Positions 52,736 through 60,701 of a stretch of 64,000 bases of DNA are shown piece by piece (positions within the stretch are counted from its first letter, which is position 1; each line of letters opens with the position of its first letter). Origin of the DNA: Fibrella arboris (lineage in GTDB: Bacteria > Bacteroidota > Bacteroidia > Cytophagales > Spirosomataceae); contig NZ_JBGGWE010000001.1 of assembly GCF_041321095.1 (NCBI RefSeq), positions 604,464 through 668,463 of the forward strand, in the 5' to 3' direction. A program made the translations under genes and the position numbers. The notes under the pieces were generated by a model. The model saw nothing but the letters and a program-made list of their open reading frames with translations. It was not told the DNA's origin and made no database searches.

Positions 52736-53821
52736 TTATAAAGCGGCCTCGTCTTTCACTGTCTCTTTCCCGGCCAGTTGCCCGCAGGCGGCGTCGATAT
52801 CTTTACCCCGGCTGCGGCGAATGTTGACCGTAATACCCCGGCTATCCAGGAAACCGGCAAACTTATCGAGCGTTTGCGGATCGGTGTTCTTGAAATTCGC
52901 TTCGGCAATCGGGTTATACTCGATGATGTTGATCTTGGCCGGTACGCGCTTCGTAAACTCGTATAATTCTTTCGCGTCTTGCAGCGTATCGTTGAAGTTG
53001 TAAAAGACGATATACTCGAATGTAACCCGCGTACCGGTCTTCCGATAGAAGTACTGAAGCGCATCGGCCAGGTTGTTCAACGAATTACTCTCGTTGATGG
53101 GCATGATCTGGTCGCGCTTCAGGTCATTGGCCGCGTGCAGCGACAAGGCCAGATTGGTTTTCACCTGATCGTCGCCCAGTTGTTTGATCATCTTGGCAAT
53201 ACCCGCCGTTGAGATCGTCAGGCGCTTCGGCGACATGCCCAGCCCGTCGGGCGAGGTAATACGGTCGACCGATTCGATCACGTTCTTGTAGTTCAGCAGC
53301 GGCTCGCCCATGCCCATGTACACGATGTTGGTCAGGGGCGCGTTGAACGTAGTTTTGGCCTGCCGGTCAATCTCCACCACCTGATCGTAGATCTCAGCGG
53401 CGTCGAGGTTGCGCTTTCGGTCCATGTAGCCAGTTGCGCAGAACTTACAGGTCAGCGAACAACCCACCTGGCTCGACACACAGGCCGTCATTCTGTCTTG
53501 CGGTCCGTCGCCACGGTCATCCGTGCGCAGGGCCGGGATCAGCACGCCTTCAACCAGATTACCGTCATACAGCCTGAACGACGATTTGATGGTGCCGTCG
53601 TTGCTGCGTTGTTCGGTAGCGACCGATAGCGAGTTAATGGCGAAGTGGGTGTCGAGGTTTTCGCGCAGGGCCAGGCCCAGATTGCTCATCTCGCCAAACG
53701 ACCGCGCCGATTTCTTCCACAACCACTCGTGTACCTGCTTGGCCCGGAATGCCTGCTCACCGTTCTGTTTAAACCAGTCGGTGAGTTGCGCGGGCGTATA
53801 TTTTCGAATATCCTGTTTCAT
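52736..53821 (-). CDS. rlmN: Dual-specificity 23S rRNA/tRNA (adenine-C2) methyltransferase
   Basis: 361 residues. The radical-SAM cluster motif CSLTCKFCATG (Cys near 119, 123 and 126), GMGEPLLNYKNV, RLTISTAGI and LALSLHAANDLKR are all family hallmarks. The C-terminal block NFKNTDPQTLDKFAGFLDSRGITVNIR (short form GITVNIRRSRG) precedes the catalytic Cys in DIDAACGQL. It methylates A2503 of 23S rRNA and A37 of several tRNAs. A short-period imperfect hairpin separates it from cvpA. Confidence 0.96.
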   Translation of the reverse strand: MKQDIRKYTPAQLTDWFKQNGEQAFRAKQVHEWLWKKSARSFGEMSNLGLALRENLDTHFAINSLSVATEQRSNDGTIKSSFRLYDGNLVEGVLIPALRTDDRGDGPQDRMTACVSSQVGCSLTCKFCATGYMDRKRNLDAAEIYDQVVEIDRQAKTTFNAPLTNIVYMGMGEPLLNYKNVIESVDRITSPDGLGMSPKRLTISTAGIAKMIKQLGDDQVKTNLALSLHAANDLKRDQIMPINESNSLNNLADALQYFYRKTGTRVTFEYIVFYNFNDTLQDAKELYEFTKRVPAKINIIEYNPIAEANFKNTDPQTLDKFAGFLDSRGITVNIRRSRGKDIDAACGQLAGKETVKDEAAL

Positions 53822-53823
53822 TT

Positions 53824-53937
53824 CTCAAAGAGTGAAAGAGCTATAGAGTGAAAGAGTGACTATGTACATAGTCAAAGGCTGATCGAGCGCAGAGGGCACT
53901 AGTCGCTCTCTCGCTCTTTCAATCGTTCACTCTTTAA
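53824..53937. repeat. Imperfect inverted repeat of GAAAGAG units
   Basis: A left half rich in GAGTGAAAGAG faces a right half rich in CTCTTTCA/CACTCTTT, between cvpA and rlmN. It shares words with the perfect repeat at 12033-12147. Confidence 0.6.
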
Positions 53938-54444
53938 ACGCCTTCCTGCCTCCAGGCCTTTTGGCATCCAGACCGTGGCAACGTTCATGACCTTCGGCGC
54001 AACGGGGCGCAGCAACGGATACATAAAACTGTTGCGGGTTTGGTTGGGCGGCATGCGGACGTTCATAAAACTGAACAGCCAGAGAATCACACTAATTCCA
54101 AAAACCCAGGTGAATATGCCAACGGCTGCACCAGCCAGGCTGTCGAACGTACCTAGCAGGGTGTACCGGAGCGATCGCCGCAGGGAATAGCCCATGCGGT
54201 TGATCATGAAGACGACGGGGAAGAAGATAATGGAGAAGCCCAGCCAGGGCAGAAATTTCCGGGCCAGTTCGCGGCTGATGTAGGGCGCCAGCAGGTCGAT
54301 ACCGAATTGCAGGAATTTGAAGCCGATGATGAGCGCCACCACAAAGGCTATGATAGCCACAATCTCGACCAGCAATCCCTTCCGGTACCCGTTATACGCC
54401 CCCCACAGCAGCGGGATCAGAATGAGAATATCGATGGTAGCCAC
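53899..54444 (-). CDS. CvpA family membrane protein
   Basis: 181 residues with four hydrophobic segments (about 5-25, 30-50, 62-85 and 100-125), matching the CvpA/colicin V production layout. It begins ATIDILILIPLLWGAYNGYRKG, in short form LLWGAYNGYRKG, and includes GTFDSLAGAAVGIFTWVFG. In other bacteria CvpA supports envelope integrity, but its molecular role is open. The start is GTG at 54444. The Uma2 gene ends 9 nt upstream, so the two are likely co-transcribed. Confidence 0.85.
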   Translation of the reverse strand: MATIDILILIPLLWGAYNGYRKGLLVEIVAIIAFVVALIIGFKFLQFGIDLLAPYISRELARKFLPWLGFSIIFFPVVFMINRMGYSLRRSLRYTLLGTFDSLAGAAVGIFTWVFGISVILWLFSFMNVRMPPNQTRNSFMYPLLRPVAPKVMNVATVWMPKGLEAGRRLKSERLKERESD

Positions 54445-54453
54445 AGGCGCAGG

Positions 54454-55059
54454 TTAGTACTCAATCGCTTCTTCATCGAGTAGGCTCTTCACATTCAGGA
54501 TGCAGCCATCCATGACAGGTACGTTGTTACTCCATTCAGTGATAATCCAGTCCTGATTGGGAACGGCCACAAACACCCGACGGGGTTTACTGAGTACCCA
54601 AAAGACCTTTTCAACGCCAAAATCGAAGAGTTTTTGTGTCTTCTCGGCGATGTAATTGACATCAAGCCCGTCGAAATCAGCCAGATCAATTCTCACGTCG
54701 ACTTCAATCACAATTTTAGGCGGTGTGTCGAAATACTTCGTTGTAATATCAAACGTGCCTTTTTCAAATATGGCGACGTCGCACAATAGATTGTCATTCA
54801 GATCGAGATGAACCCCCGCTTCGTTCGTCACGGGCAGATACTTTTTCTTATCCCGGTTATTAAGTACGTACCCATAAATGAGCGATACCAGAATGGCTTG
54901 CAATGAACTACTTCCCACGATGTCTTCGACTTTACGGGTTCCGGCTAATACATCCTTGTAGCCCCGGTAATAGAGAGGCCTTCCGTTGAGCACTTCAAAA
55001 ACTAACGCGCTGGGTATCACCTGATGCGGCGTAGGAGAAACAGGGTTTTCAGCAACCAT
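54454..55059 (-). CDS. Uma2 family (DUF820) putative restriction-like nuclease
   Basis: About 201 residues. VLNGRPLYYRG and SSSLQAILVSLIYGYVL open the domain; NLLCDVAIFEKG, PPKIVIEVDVRIDLADFDG and KTQKLFDFGVEKVFWVLSKPRRVFV carry the D...E-x-D/K-like core of the PD-(D/E)xK fold. Uma2 genes are spread by transfer and are of unknown function. The ATG at 55059 is preferred to a TTG at 55086. A second, different Uma2 gene lies at 61718. Confidence 0.82.
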   Translation of the reverse strand: MVAENPVSPTPHQVIPSALVFEVLNGRPLYYRGYKDVLAGTRKVEDIVGSSSLQAILVSLIYGYVLNNRDKKKYLPVTNEAGVHLDLNDNLLCDVAIFEKGTFDITTKYFDTPPKIVIEVDVRIDLADFDGLDVNYIAEKTQKLFDFGVEKVFWVLSKPRRVFVAVPNQDWIITEWSNNVPVMDGCILNVKSLLDEEAIEY

Positions 55060-55112
55060 ATCCGTATCTGTTTTAACGTACCTCAATATAGCATTTTTTA
55101 GCTTAGGGCGGG

Positions 55113-55163
55113 GGGCTTGGGGCAGAGGGTATTGCTTTCGCGGGAGCCCCCTGCCCCAAGCCC
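55113..55163. repeat. G/C-rich inverted repeat (17-bp arms)
   Basis: GGGCTTGGGGCAGAGGG (55113-55129) and CCCCCTGCCCCAAGCCC (55147-55163) pair with one mismatch. It is related in words to 34569-34635. The right arm touches the yqeY stop codon. Confidence 0.75.
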
Positions 55164-55612
55164 TACAACAGGCTCTTCACCATCGCGGCGATGGACTTGC
55201 CGTCGGCTTGTCCCGCGAGGGCTTTGTTGGCGGCGCCCATCACTTTGCCCATATCGCCGGGGCCGGTGGCACCTACCTGCGCGATAACGGCCTGCACCTG
55301 CGCCCGTAGTTCACCTTCCGACAGTTGCTTGGGCAGGTATTTCTCGATCACGGCAATTTCGGCCTCTTCAGTGGCCAGCAGATCGGCGCGACCCTGTTGC
55401 CGGTAGATATCCGCCGAATCTTTGCGCTGTTTAACAGCTTTCGAGAGCAGCTTGACCTCGTCTTCCGGTTTCAGATCGCCACCAGCGGCCCCTTCTTTGG
55501 TTTCTTCGAGCAGGATCATCGACTTAATAGCCCGTAAGGCCCGAAGGCGATCCTGATCTTTGGCTTTCATAGCCTCTTTAACGTCCGTATCAATTTGTTG
55601 CTTAAGCGACAT
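55163..55612 (-). CDS. yqeY: GatB/YqeY domain protein
   Basis: 149 residues. MSLKQQIDTDVKEAMKAKD, RLRALRAIKSMILLEE, EEAEIAVIEKYLPKQLSE and GDMGKVMGAANKALAGQADG are the signature blocks of YqeY. The fold equals the tRNA-binding tail of GatB, so a role in amidated tRNA metabolism has been proposed but is unproven. The ATG at 55612 is the family start. A TACCTTTG -7 box lies at 55654-55661. Confidence 0.93.
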   Translation of the reverse strand: MSLKQQIDTDVKEAMKAKDQDRLRALRAIKSMILLEETKEGAAGGDLKPEDEVKLLSKAVKQRKDSADIYRQQGRADLLATEEAEIAVIEKYLPKQLSEGELRAQVQAVIAQVGATGPGDMGKVMGAANKALAGQADGKSIAAMVKSLL

Positions 55613-55653
55613 ATGTAGATTGCGAATTAGCGAATGAATGAGTTGCGAATGGA

Positions 55654-55661
55654 CAAAGGTA
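55654..55661 (-). promoter_or_regulatory. -7 box of yqeY
   Basis: The minus strand reads TACCTTTG, 41 nt upstream of the yqeY ATG at 55612; no -33 TTG is apparent. Confidence 0.5.
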
Positions 55662-55671
55662 CGGTTTTGCA

Positions 55672-55737
55672 CTGTAGTGTACTGCTTCGCGCGTCGTGCC
55701 CTTCGACTAGGCCGGTTCGCGAAGCAGTTCACTACAG
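55672..55737. repeat. Inverted repeat (20-bp arms) with second-family core in the loop
   Basis: The arms at 55672-55691 and 55718-55737 pair with one mismatch. The loop has GTGCCCTTCGACTAGGCCGG, the second-family core. It lies between yqeY and nfi. Confidence 0.8.
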
Positions 55738-55750
55738 CACCAATCATAAT

Positions 55751-56440
55751 TTACGGGTTCAGATAGGCCCGCCGCACGGTGTTCACCAGGTTGTGTGCGC
55801 GCCGGGTGGGTTCGGGAATGCGGTAGCCGCCATCGCATTGCAGCATCAGCGAGACCGACGTTTCCAGATCGATCAGGTTACCGGGCGACACGTAAACGGG
55901 ATTCACCTTGTTCTTCGTGCGCAGCGCCGCGCCGATGACCTCGCCCCGATGCAGCATTGGCGACCAGGAACCCCGTTCGAGCGCAGGTTCTTCGTAGCGC
56001 CCAACCAGCACTGATTTGCCACAGCCCAGCGTTGGCCGGTTCAGCCACAGGCCCGCGTGGGCGGCAATACCCAACCGGCGTGGATGCGCAATGCCGTGCC
56101 CGTCGAATACAACGACATCGGGCATGATGGTCAGGTTGTTCCAGGCCTCGAGCAGGGCCGGAATTTCGCGGAACGATAACAGGCCAGGTACGTAGGGAAA
56201 CGACGTGGTGGTAATGGCCGTGGCCTCGGCAATGGTTTCAAGCGTATCGAGCCGCAAGACGACAATGCCGGCATAAACGGTCTCCTCGAACTTATTGAAC
56301 GAAATATCGCAGCCCGCAATGGTTTCAACCGGCCCGGTCAGCGGCTGGATACGTACCTGCCCGCGTAGCTGCTGTTGTATGGCAATGGCCGCCTCCGGGC
56401 TATCGGGCCATTCGTGTAGTGGGTTCATGTTGTTGAGCAT
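55751..56440 (-). CDS. nfi: Endonuclease V (deoxyinosine-specific)
   Basis: 229 residues. AGCDISFNKF near residue 43 gives the first catalytic Asp. YVPGLLSFREIPALLEAW, with the wedge PYVPG and catalytic Glu, lies near 108, and VVFDGHGIAHPRRLGIAAHAG (short form FDGHGIAHPR) near 136 gives the second Asp. It nicks DNA one base past deoxyinosine to start repair of deaminated adenine. The ATG at 56440 or the one at 56428 may be the start. It is a single-gene unit flanked by two inverted repeats. Confidence 0.93.
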   Translation of the reverse strand: MLNNMNPLHEWPDSPEAAIAIQQQLRGQVRIQPLTGPVETIAGCDISFNKFEETVYAGIVVLRLDTLETIAEATAITTTSFPYVPGLLSFREIPALLEAWNNLTIMPDVVVFDGHGIAHPRRLGIAAHAGLWLNRPTLGCGKSVLVGRYEEPALERGSWSPMLHRGEVIGAALRTKNKVNPVYVSPGNLIDLETSVSLMLQCDGGYRIPEPTRRAHNLVNTVRRAYLNP

Positions 56441-56446
56441 GTAGTA

Positions 56447-56536
56447 CCGAAACGGTCCGCCGCTGCGGCTCCAGTTTCGGTGGTTATTGACAGTTTTTAA
56501 CTACCGAAGCTGGAGCCGCAGCAGCGGACCGTTTCG
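56447..56536. repeat. Long inverted repeat (about 34-bp arms)
   Basis: The arms at about 56447-56481 and 56503-56536 pair almost perfectly with a 21-nt loop. Words such as GGTCCGC and CCGAAGCTGG resemble those at 36307-36374. It separates nfi from the next gene. Confidence 0.9.
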
Positions 56537-56550
56537 GCGCTACAACCCCA

Positions 56551-57612
56551 TCACCCCTTCCGCATGACGCCTTCAACTTCCAGGATCAGGTTGGCACCGT
56601 AGAGGCCGGCGGGGGTTTGGAAACCGGGTTTAACGTTGCCCTGAAGCACCTTTTGGGTGATGATCAGGGCCGAGAGAGCAGTTAGGTTGTAGCCTTCGGG
56701 ACCGGTCAGTCTGGCTTCGACGGTCTGGCCGTTTTTATTGCCTACGCGACCCCATACCTGTGTTTTCGCCCTGTTCCGCGTAGCTTCGTCGGGGCCGGTC
56801 ACGCGCTTTGTGATCTGCCCGCTCACCCATTTCTGCACGCCTTTCCGACGCAATAACCAGTTGAGCGAGTTGCCCAGCTTCGCCATCCGAATGCTGGCCG
56901 ATGTGCTGCCGATAAACGTTTCGATGTTCAGAATACCCGTGGTGTGATAGGCCGTTGACACGTCGCCCCAGGGGATGCTCATGCAGGGCAATGTCTGGCC
57001 GTTGGCAAAGGTCACGTTCAGCACTTTGTGTGCGTAGGGCACCACGGTTAATTTTCCGTTCTCGCGCACAAGTCCGCCCTGTCCCAGGTTATCCACCGCC
57101 GTTTGCGCCGTTCCGTGCGACAAGGCTCCACCGTCGTTGGCAAAGGCCAGTTGCAGGTACGTGGCATCGGGCAGTTTGTTGTGCAGGTACAGGGCCAGAC
57201 AATCCGTCGGCACCACATCGAACCCCACGCCCGACAGGATCATAACCCCTTTTTCCCGCGCCTGCCGGTCCAACGCCGCTCCCTGCTCGAATACCGCTAT
57301 CTCGCCTGTGATATCCAGGTAATGCACCCCGGTGCGCAGGCAGGCCTGTTGCATGGGGAGGGCCGTTTTCGAAAAAGGACCGGCGCAATGGAGCACCACC
57401 GATACATCACGCATGGCATTGTTCAGGGCTATCTCGTCGGTCAGATCAGCCACCCGGTAGGCCAGGCCATATTGCTCAGCCAACGGACGGAGTTTCCCCT
57501 CATCGCGACCGCAGAGAATAGGGTTCAGTCCAAACTGAGCTACCTTTTCCAGCATCAGTCGGGCGGTGTAGCCATTGGCTCCGTACAGCAGAAAGGTGTT
57601 GGGCGGGTTCAT
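56551..57612 (-). CDS. Saccharopine dehydrogenase-like NAD(P)-binding oxidoreductase
   Basis: 353 residues. The Rossmann start FLLYGANGYTARLMLEKV has the GxxGxxA turn typical of saccharopine dehydrogenase-like and trans-acting enoyl reductase proteins. YLDITGEIAVFEQG and GVGFDVVPTDCLALYL are also family blocks. The enzyme reaction is unknown; members differ widely. Its ATG overlaps the stop codon of the upstream small membrane gene in an ATGA, so translation is coupled. Confidence 0.87.
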   Translation of the reverse strand: MNPPNTFLLYGANGYTARLMLEKVAQFGLNPILCGRDEGKLRPLAEQYGLAYRVADLTDEIALNNAMRDVSVVLHCAGPFSKTALPMQQACLRTGVHYLDITGEIAVFEQGAALDRQAREKGVMILSGVGFDVVPTDCLALYLHNKLPDATYLQLAFANDGGALSHGTAQTAVDNLGQGGLVRENGKLTVVPYAHKVLNVTFANGQTLPCMSIPWGDVSTAYHTTGILNIETFIGSTSASIRMAKLGNSLNWLLRRKGVQKWVSGQITKRVTGPDEATRNRAKTQVWGRVGNKNGQTVEARLTGPEGYNLTALSALIITQKVLQGNVKPGFQTPAGLYGANLILEVEGVMRKG

Positions 57613-58055
57613 GAGCGGCGGTTTAGCCAGCTAAAGATAGCGGCCGTAGCCAGCCCGCCAACCACGTACCAGGCCACCGTTAGCGAGGCCGTTGTGGCCG
57701 TGCGACGAACCGGTTCGCTACCCAGGCCCATCGGCTCCGACAGCGTAACGGCACCGGCACCCGCCAACGCGCCTAGCACAGCACCTACGGGCCAGACCGC
57801 CTGTGGCTTGGCCAGGCCGATCAGACTATAATACAGGGCATTGGACGTCAGATCGCCCGCCAGCGTGGTGGCGTACAAGGCATTGCCGGTTGGGGTAGGC
57901 AGGCCGGTGGCTTTCGTGATTTTGATGATACCGCGTTTCCCCAGTTTATCAACGCGCGGCGCTTCGGGCTCTACCTGCCGAACGGTTTCGTGCAATACGT
58001 TCAGGGCCACGGCTCCACCTAGTCCGCTGAGTAGCGCATTTGTTAAAGTAGTCAT
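57609..58055 (-). CDS. Small membrane protein of unknown function
   Basis: 148 residues with about four hydrophobic, Gly/Ala-rich segments (about 6-22, 72-85, 88-108 and 122-142) and a short soluble loop ETVRQVEPEAPRVDKLGKRG. I do not recognise the family. Its stop overlaps the start of the oxidoreductase downstream by 4 nt, so the two probably act together at or near the membrane. Confidence 0.75.
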   Translation of the reverse strand: MTTLTNALLSGLGGAVALNVLHETVRQVEPEAPRVDKLGKRGIIKITKATGLPTPTGNALYATTLAGDLTSNALYYSLIGLAKPQAVWPVGAVLGALAGAGAVTLSEPMGLGSEPVRRTATTASLTVAWYVVGGLATAAIFSWLNRRS

Positions 58056-58207
58056 ATCGTTGTGCGTGCTTTTTAGGGTAACACTGGTGATCGCCTAGTT
58101 GTGTAGAAAAGCGAGTGAACTCTATATCGTCATTATGCTTCGCGTCATTACTAGTCATTACTCGCTGTCATTTGCTTCGCATCACTGATAGCAGTATGCT
58201 CCTCGTT

Positions 58208-58361
58208 CGTTGTCGCTTGCCTGTGGCGAGTGACAACTATCTACAGGGCCTCCGGCCCGGGCGTTAACTAGTCGAGACGTTAGCTAAATGTCTGTTTCAT
58301 TAGCTATGCTCGGGCCTGAGGCCCTATAGATAGAGGTCACTCGCCACAGGCAAGCGACAAC
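58208..58361. repeat. REP/BIME-like element (R4)
   Basis: About 154 bp with outer arms GTTGTCGCTTGCCTGTGGCG + AGTGACAAC and complement; inner pair GGGCCTCCGGCCCGG / CGGGCCTGAGGCCC. Confidence 0.88.
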
Positions 58362-58425
58362 AAAGGAAGACAAGACACATCCAGATGTTCATAATAAACT
58401 TGAGTGGGAGTGGGACGCCACCCCG

Positions 58426-58520
58426 GTGTCATCCTGAGCCTGTCGGGGATCGCAGCGGCGCACCGGCCTAGTCGGGGATCGCAGCGGCGAACCGGCCTAG
58501 TCGAAGGGCTTAACTCGCGA
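58426..58520. repeat. Second-family repeat with tandem 35-bp unit
   Basis: CCTGAGCCTGTCGGGGATCG is followed by two near-identical units that each contain GTCGGGGATCGCAGCGGCG and ACCGGCCTAGTC, then GAAGGGCTT. It shares its core with copies at 8991, 24413, 55672 and 60580. Confidence 0.75.
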
Positions 58521-58576
58521 AGCAACACACAGGTAAAATCAATAAGTACATAAAGCTAAAATCCTCTTCCAAACCA

Positions 58577-59509
58577 ATGTCCCGTCTTTCTCGCCGCCAA
58601 ACGCTTGCTGCGCTGGGTACGTTACCCGCCACCTCTTTCCTGAAACTGCAACCTTCACTCAGCAAGCCGAAGGCCGCTCCGTTTACACTCTGTTTGAATA
58701 TGAGCACCATCAGAGGCCAGAAACTGGGCTTTATTGGTGAGTTGGAGGCCGCGTCGAAAGCCGGGTTTCGGTCGGTGGAAGTGTGGGTAGGTACGTTGCA
58801 GGATTATCTGAAAACGAATACACCCGCCGAAGCCCGTCGCCGCCTGTCGGATCTGGGTATTACGGTCGAAAACGCCATCGGGTTCGCTCCCTGGATAGTC
58901 GACGATGCCGCAGCCCGCCAGAAAGGGCTCGACCAGATGAAGCTGGAGATGGACCAACTGGCGCAAATTGGCTGTAAACGCGTGGCCACGCCGCCTATCG
59001 GTGCGCAGACTGCCGATTCGCCGATCGTTGACCTGCATCGGGCCGCCGAACGCTACCGCACCCTACTGGAACTGGGCCAGCAGACAGGCGTGAATCCGCA
59101 GCTCGAGCTTTGGGGTTTCTCGAAGAATTTGAACCGGCTTTCCGAAGTGATGTATGTGGCCGCCGAAGCCAATCACCCCAACGCCCGGCTGTTACTCGAT
59201 GTGTATCACCTCTACAAAGGCGGCTCAGGCATCACGGCCTTGCCCATGGTGGGCAAACCGGCCATCGAGGTATTCCACGTCAACGACTATCCGGCCACGC
59301 TGACACCCGCCCAGATCACCGATGCCGACCGCGTTTATCCCGGTGACGGGGTAGCGCCGATTCGCGAGATGCTGAAGATCATTCAAAACCCCGACCGGCC
59401 CGTTGTGTTGTCGCTCGAAGTGTTCAACAAAAACTACTACGCTCAGCCCGCCGACCAGGTGGCCAAAACGTCGTACCAGAAAATGCAGGCGCTGGTAGCA
59501 GGGTTATAA
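58577..59509 (+). CDS. Tat-exported sugar phosphate isomerase/epimerase-like TIM barrel
   Basis: 310 residues. SRRQTLAALGTLPATSF near the N-terminus fits a twin-arginine signal. The TIM barrel of the xylose isomerase-like family is seen in FRSVEVWVGTLQDYL, PQLELWGFSKNLN with a metal-ligand Glu, ARLLLDVYHLYKGG, EVFHVNDYPATLT and VLSLEVFNKNYY, giving Glu, Asp, His and Glu ligands. The sugar substrate is unknown. pdxJ follows 82 nt later on the same strand, but no link is obvious. Confidence 0.87.
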   Translation: MSRLSRRQTLAALGTLPATSFLKLQPSLSKPKAAPFTLCLNMSTIRGQKLGFIGELEAASKAGFRSVEVWVGTLQDYLKTNTPAEARRRLSDLGITVENAIGFAPWIVDDAAARQKGLDQMKLEMDQLAQIGCKRVATPPIGAQTADSPIVDLHRAAERYRTLLELGQQTGVNPQLELWGFSKNLNRLSEVMYVAAEANHPNARLLLDVYHLYKGGSGITALPMVGKPAIEVFHVNDYPATLTPAQITDADRVYPGDGVAPIREMLKIIQNPDRPVVLSLEVFNKNYYAQPADQVAKTSYQKMQALVAGL

Positions 59510-59591
59510 CGACGAACCGCAACCGGTCAGCCGTGGTTACCCTACCAGCACTAACCTTTGATCACTGTTACCTGATCATTGTTCATTGACC

Positions 59592-60335
59592 ATGACCCGT
59601 CTGTCAGTAAACATCAACAAAATAGCCACGATCCGCAATGCGCGGGGTGGCAACAACCCTAACCTCGTCCAGGTCGCGCTCGACTGCGAACGCTTCGGCG
59701 CGCAGGGCATTACCGTTCACCCCCGGCCCGACGAGCGGCACATTCGTTATCAGGATGTGCTGGATCTGCACGAGGTGGTCACGACCGAGTTCAACATCGA
59801 GGGCAACCCCGATGAGCGGTTTATCGAGCTGGTGAAGCGCGTGAAGCCCGCCCAGGTGACGCTTGTTCCCGACGCGCCCGACGCCATCACGTCGAACGCG
59901 GGCTGGGATACGATCCGTCATGCCGACCACCTGCGTAAGTTGATCGACACGTTTAAGGAAGATGGCATACGGGTGTCCATCTTCGTAGATGCCGACGAAC
60001 GAATGGTAGAAGGTGCCAAGGCCGTTGGCACTGACCGGATTGAGTTGTATACCGAACCCTACGCCACTCAGTACCCAACCGACCGAGACGCAGCCGTTGC
60101 GCCGTTTGTGCTGGCTGCCCGCAAAGCGCAGGAAATGGGTCTGGGCCTCAACGCCGGCCATGACCTGAGCCTCGACAATCTTCGTTTCTTCGCCCAACAC
60201 GTACCTGGCCTGCTGGAAGTGTCGATCGGCCACGCCCTTATCTGCGACGCGCTGTACTTTGGTCTGGAGAATACGATTCAACTGTATAGGAGAGAGCTTT
60301 CTGAAATTCATTACCGAACCAGCGGCGTTTTGTAA
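59592..60335 (+). CDS. pdxJ: Pyridoxine 5'-phosphate synthase
   Basis: 247 residues. TRLSVNINKIATIRNARGG (short form VNINKIATIRNARG), TVHPRPDERHIR, EFNIEGNPDERF, RVSIFVDADERM, RIELYTEPYA and GLGLNAGHDLSLDNL are the family blocks around its TIM-barrel active site. It joins 1-deoxyxylulose 5-phosphate and 3-amino-1-hydroxyacetone 1-phosphate to make PNP. The ATG at 59592 is taken in place of a TTG two codons earlier. pdxA is not nearby. Confidence 0.96.
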   Translation: MTRLSVNINKIATIRNARGGNNPNLVQVALDCERFGAQGITVHPRPDERHIRYQDVLDLHEVVTTEFNIEGNPDERFIELVKRVKPAQVTLVPDAPDAITSNAGWDTIRHADHLRKLIDTFKEDGIRVSIFVDADERMVEGAKAVGTDRIELYTEPYATQYPTDRDAAVAPFVLAARKAQEMGLGLNAGHDLSLDNLRFFAQHVPGLLEVSIGHALICDALYFGLENTIQLYRRELSEIHYRTSGVL

Positions 60336-60426
60336 GCTGGCGTAAATAGTGGTACGCGGATTAAGGGGATTTACGCGGACTCGTTGATTTAAAACGAATT
60401 TGTAGTTGAAGCAACACACCAACCCT

Positions 60427-60580
60427 CGTTGTCGCTTGCCTGTGGCGAGTGACCCCTATCGATAGGGCCTCTGGCCCGTGGTAGCTAATAAAACGGTCAC
60501 TCGTCTAATATCTTGAACGGTTAACGTCCGGGCCTGAGGCCCTATAGATAGTTGTCACTTGCCTGTGGCGAGTGACAACG
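60427..60580. repeat. REP/BIME-like element (R5), right arm inverted
   Basis: Left arm and inner pair (GGGCCTCTGGCCCG / CGGGCCTGAGGCCC) are as in the other copies. The right outer arm reads CTTGCCTGTGGCGAGTGACA, the same direction as the left arm, instead of its complement. Confidence 0.85.
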
Positions 60581-60668
60581 AGTTGGTGTGTTGCTTCGCG
60601 AGCCGTGCCCTTCGACTAAGCATCCCCGACAGGCTCAGGGCATGACTAGCGAAGCAATACACCAACTC
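60580..60668. repeat. Inverted repeat (20-bp arms) with second-family core in the loop
   Basis: The arms at 60580-60599 and 60649-60668 pair with one mismatch. The loop contains GTGCCCTTCGACTAAGCATC and CCCCGACAGGCTCAGGG. Confidence 0.8.
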
Positions 60669-60701
60669 GAGTAAACTAAGTCTTTGTCTTCCTCCAACCC
60701 C

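Larger units (their letters stand above)
58056..58576. other. 520-nt gap filled by repeats
   Basis: Apart from about 150 nt of plain intergenic DNA next to the membrane protein gene, it holds REP element R4 (58208-58361) and the second-family tandem at 58426-58520. No ORF is credible. Confidence 0.8.
60336..60701. other. 366-nt gap filled by repeats
   Basis: Contains REP element R5 (60427-60580) and, directly after it, a second-family hairpin (60580-60668). Nothing else is seen. Confidence 0.8.

Noticed and set aside
58577..60335. The TIM-barrel gene and pdxJ as one pathway unit
   Set aside because: They are 82 nt apart with no shared substrate evidence; adjacency alone is not enough.
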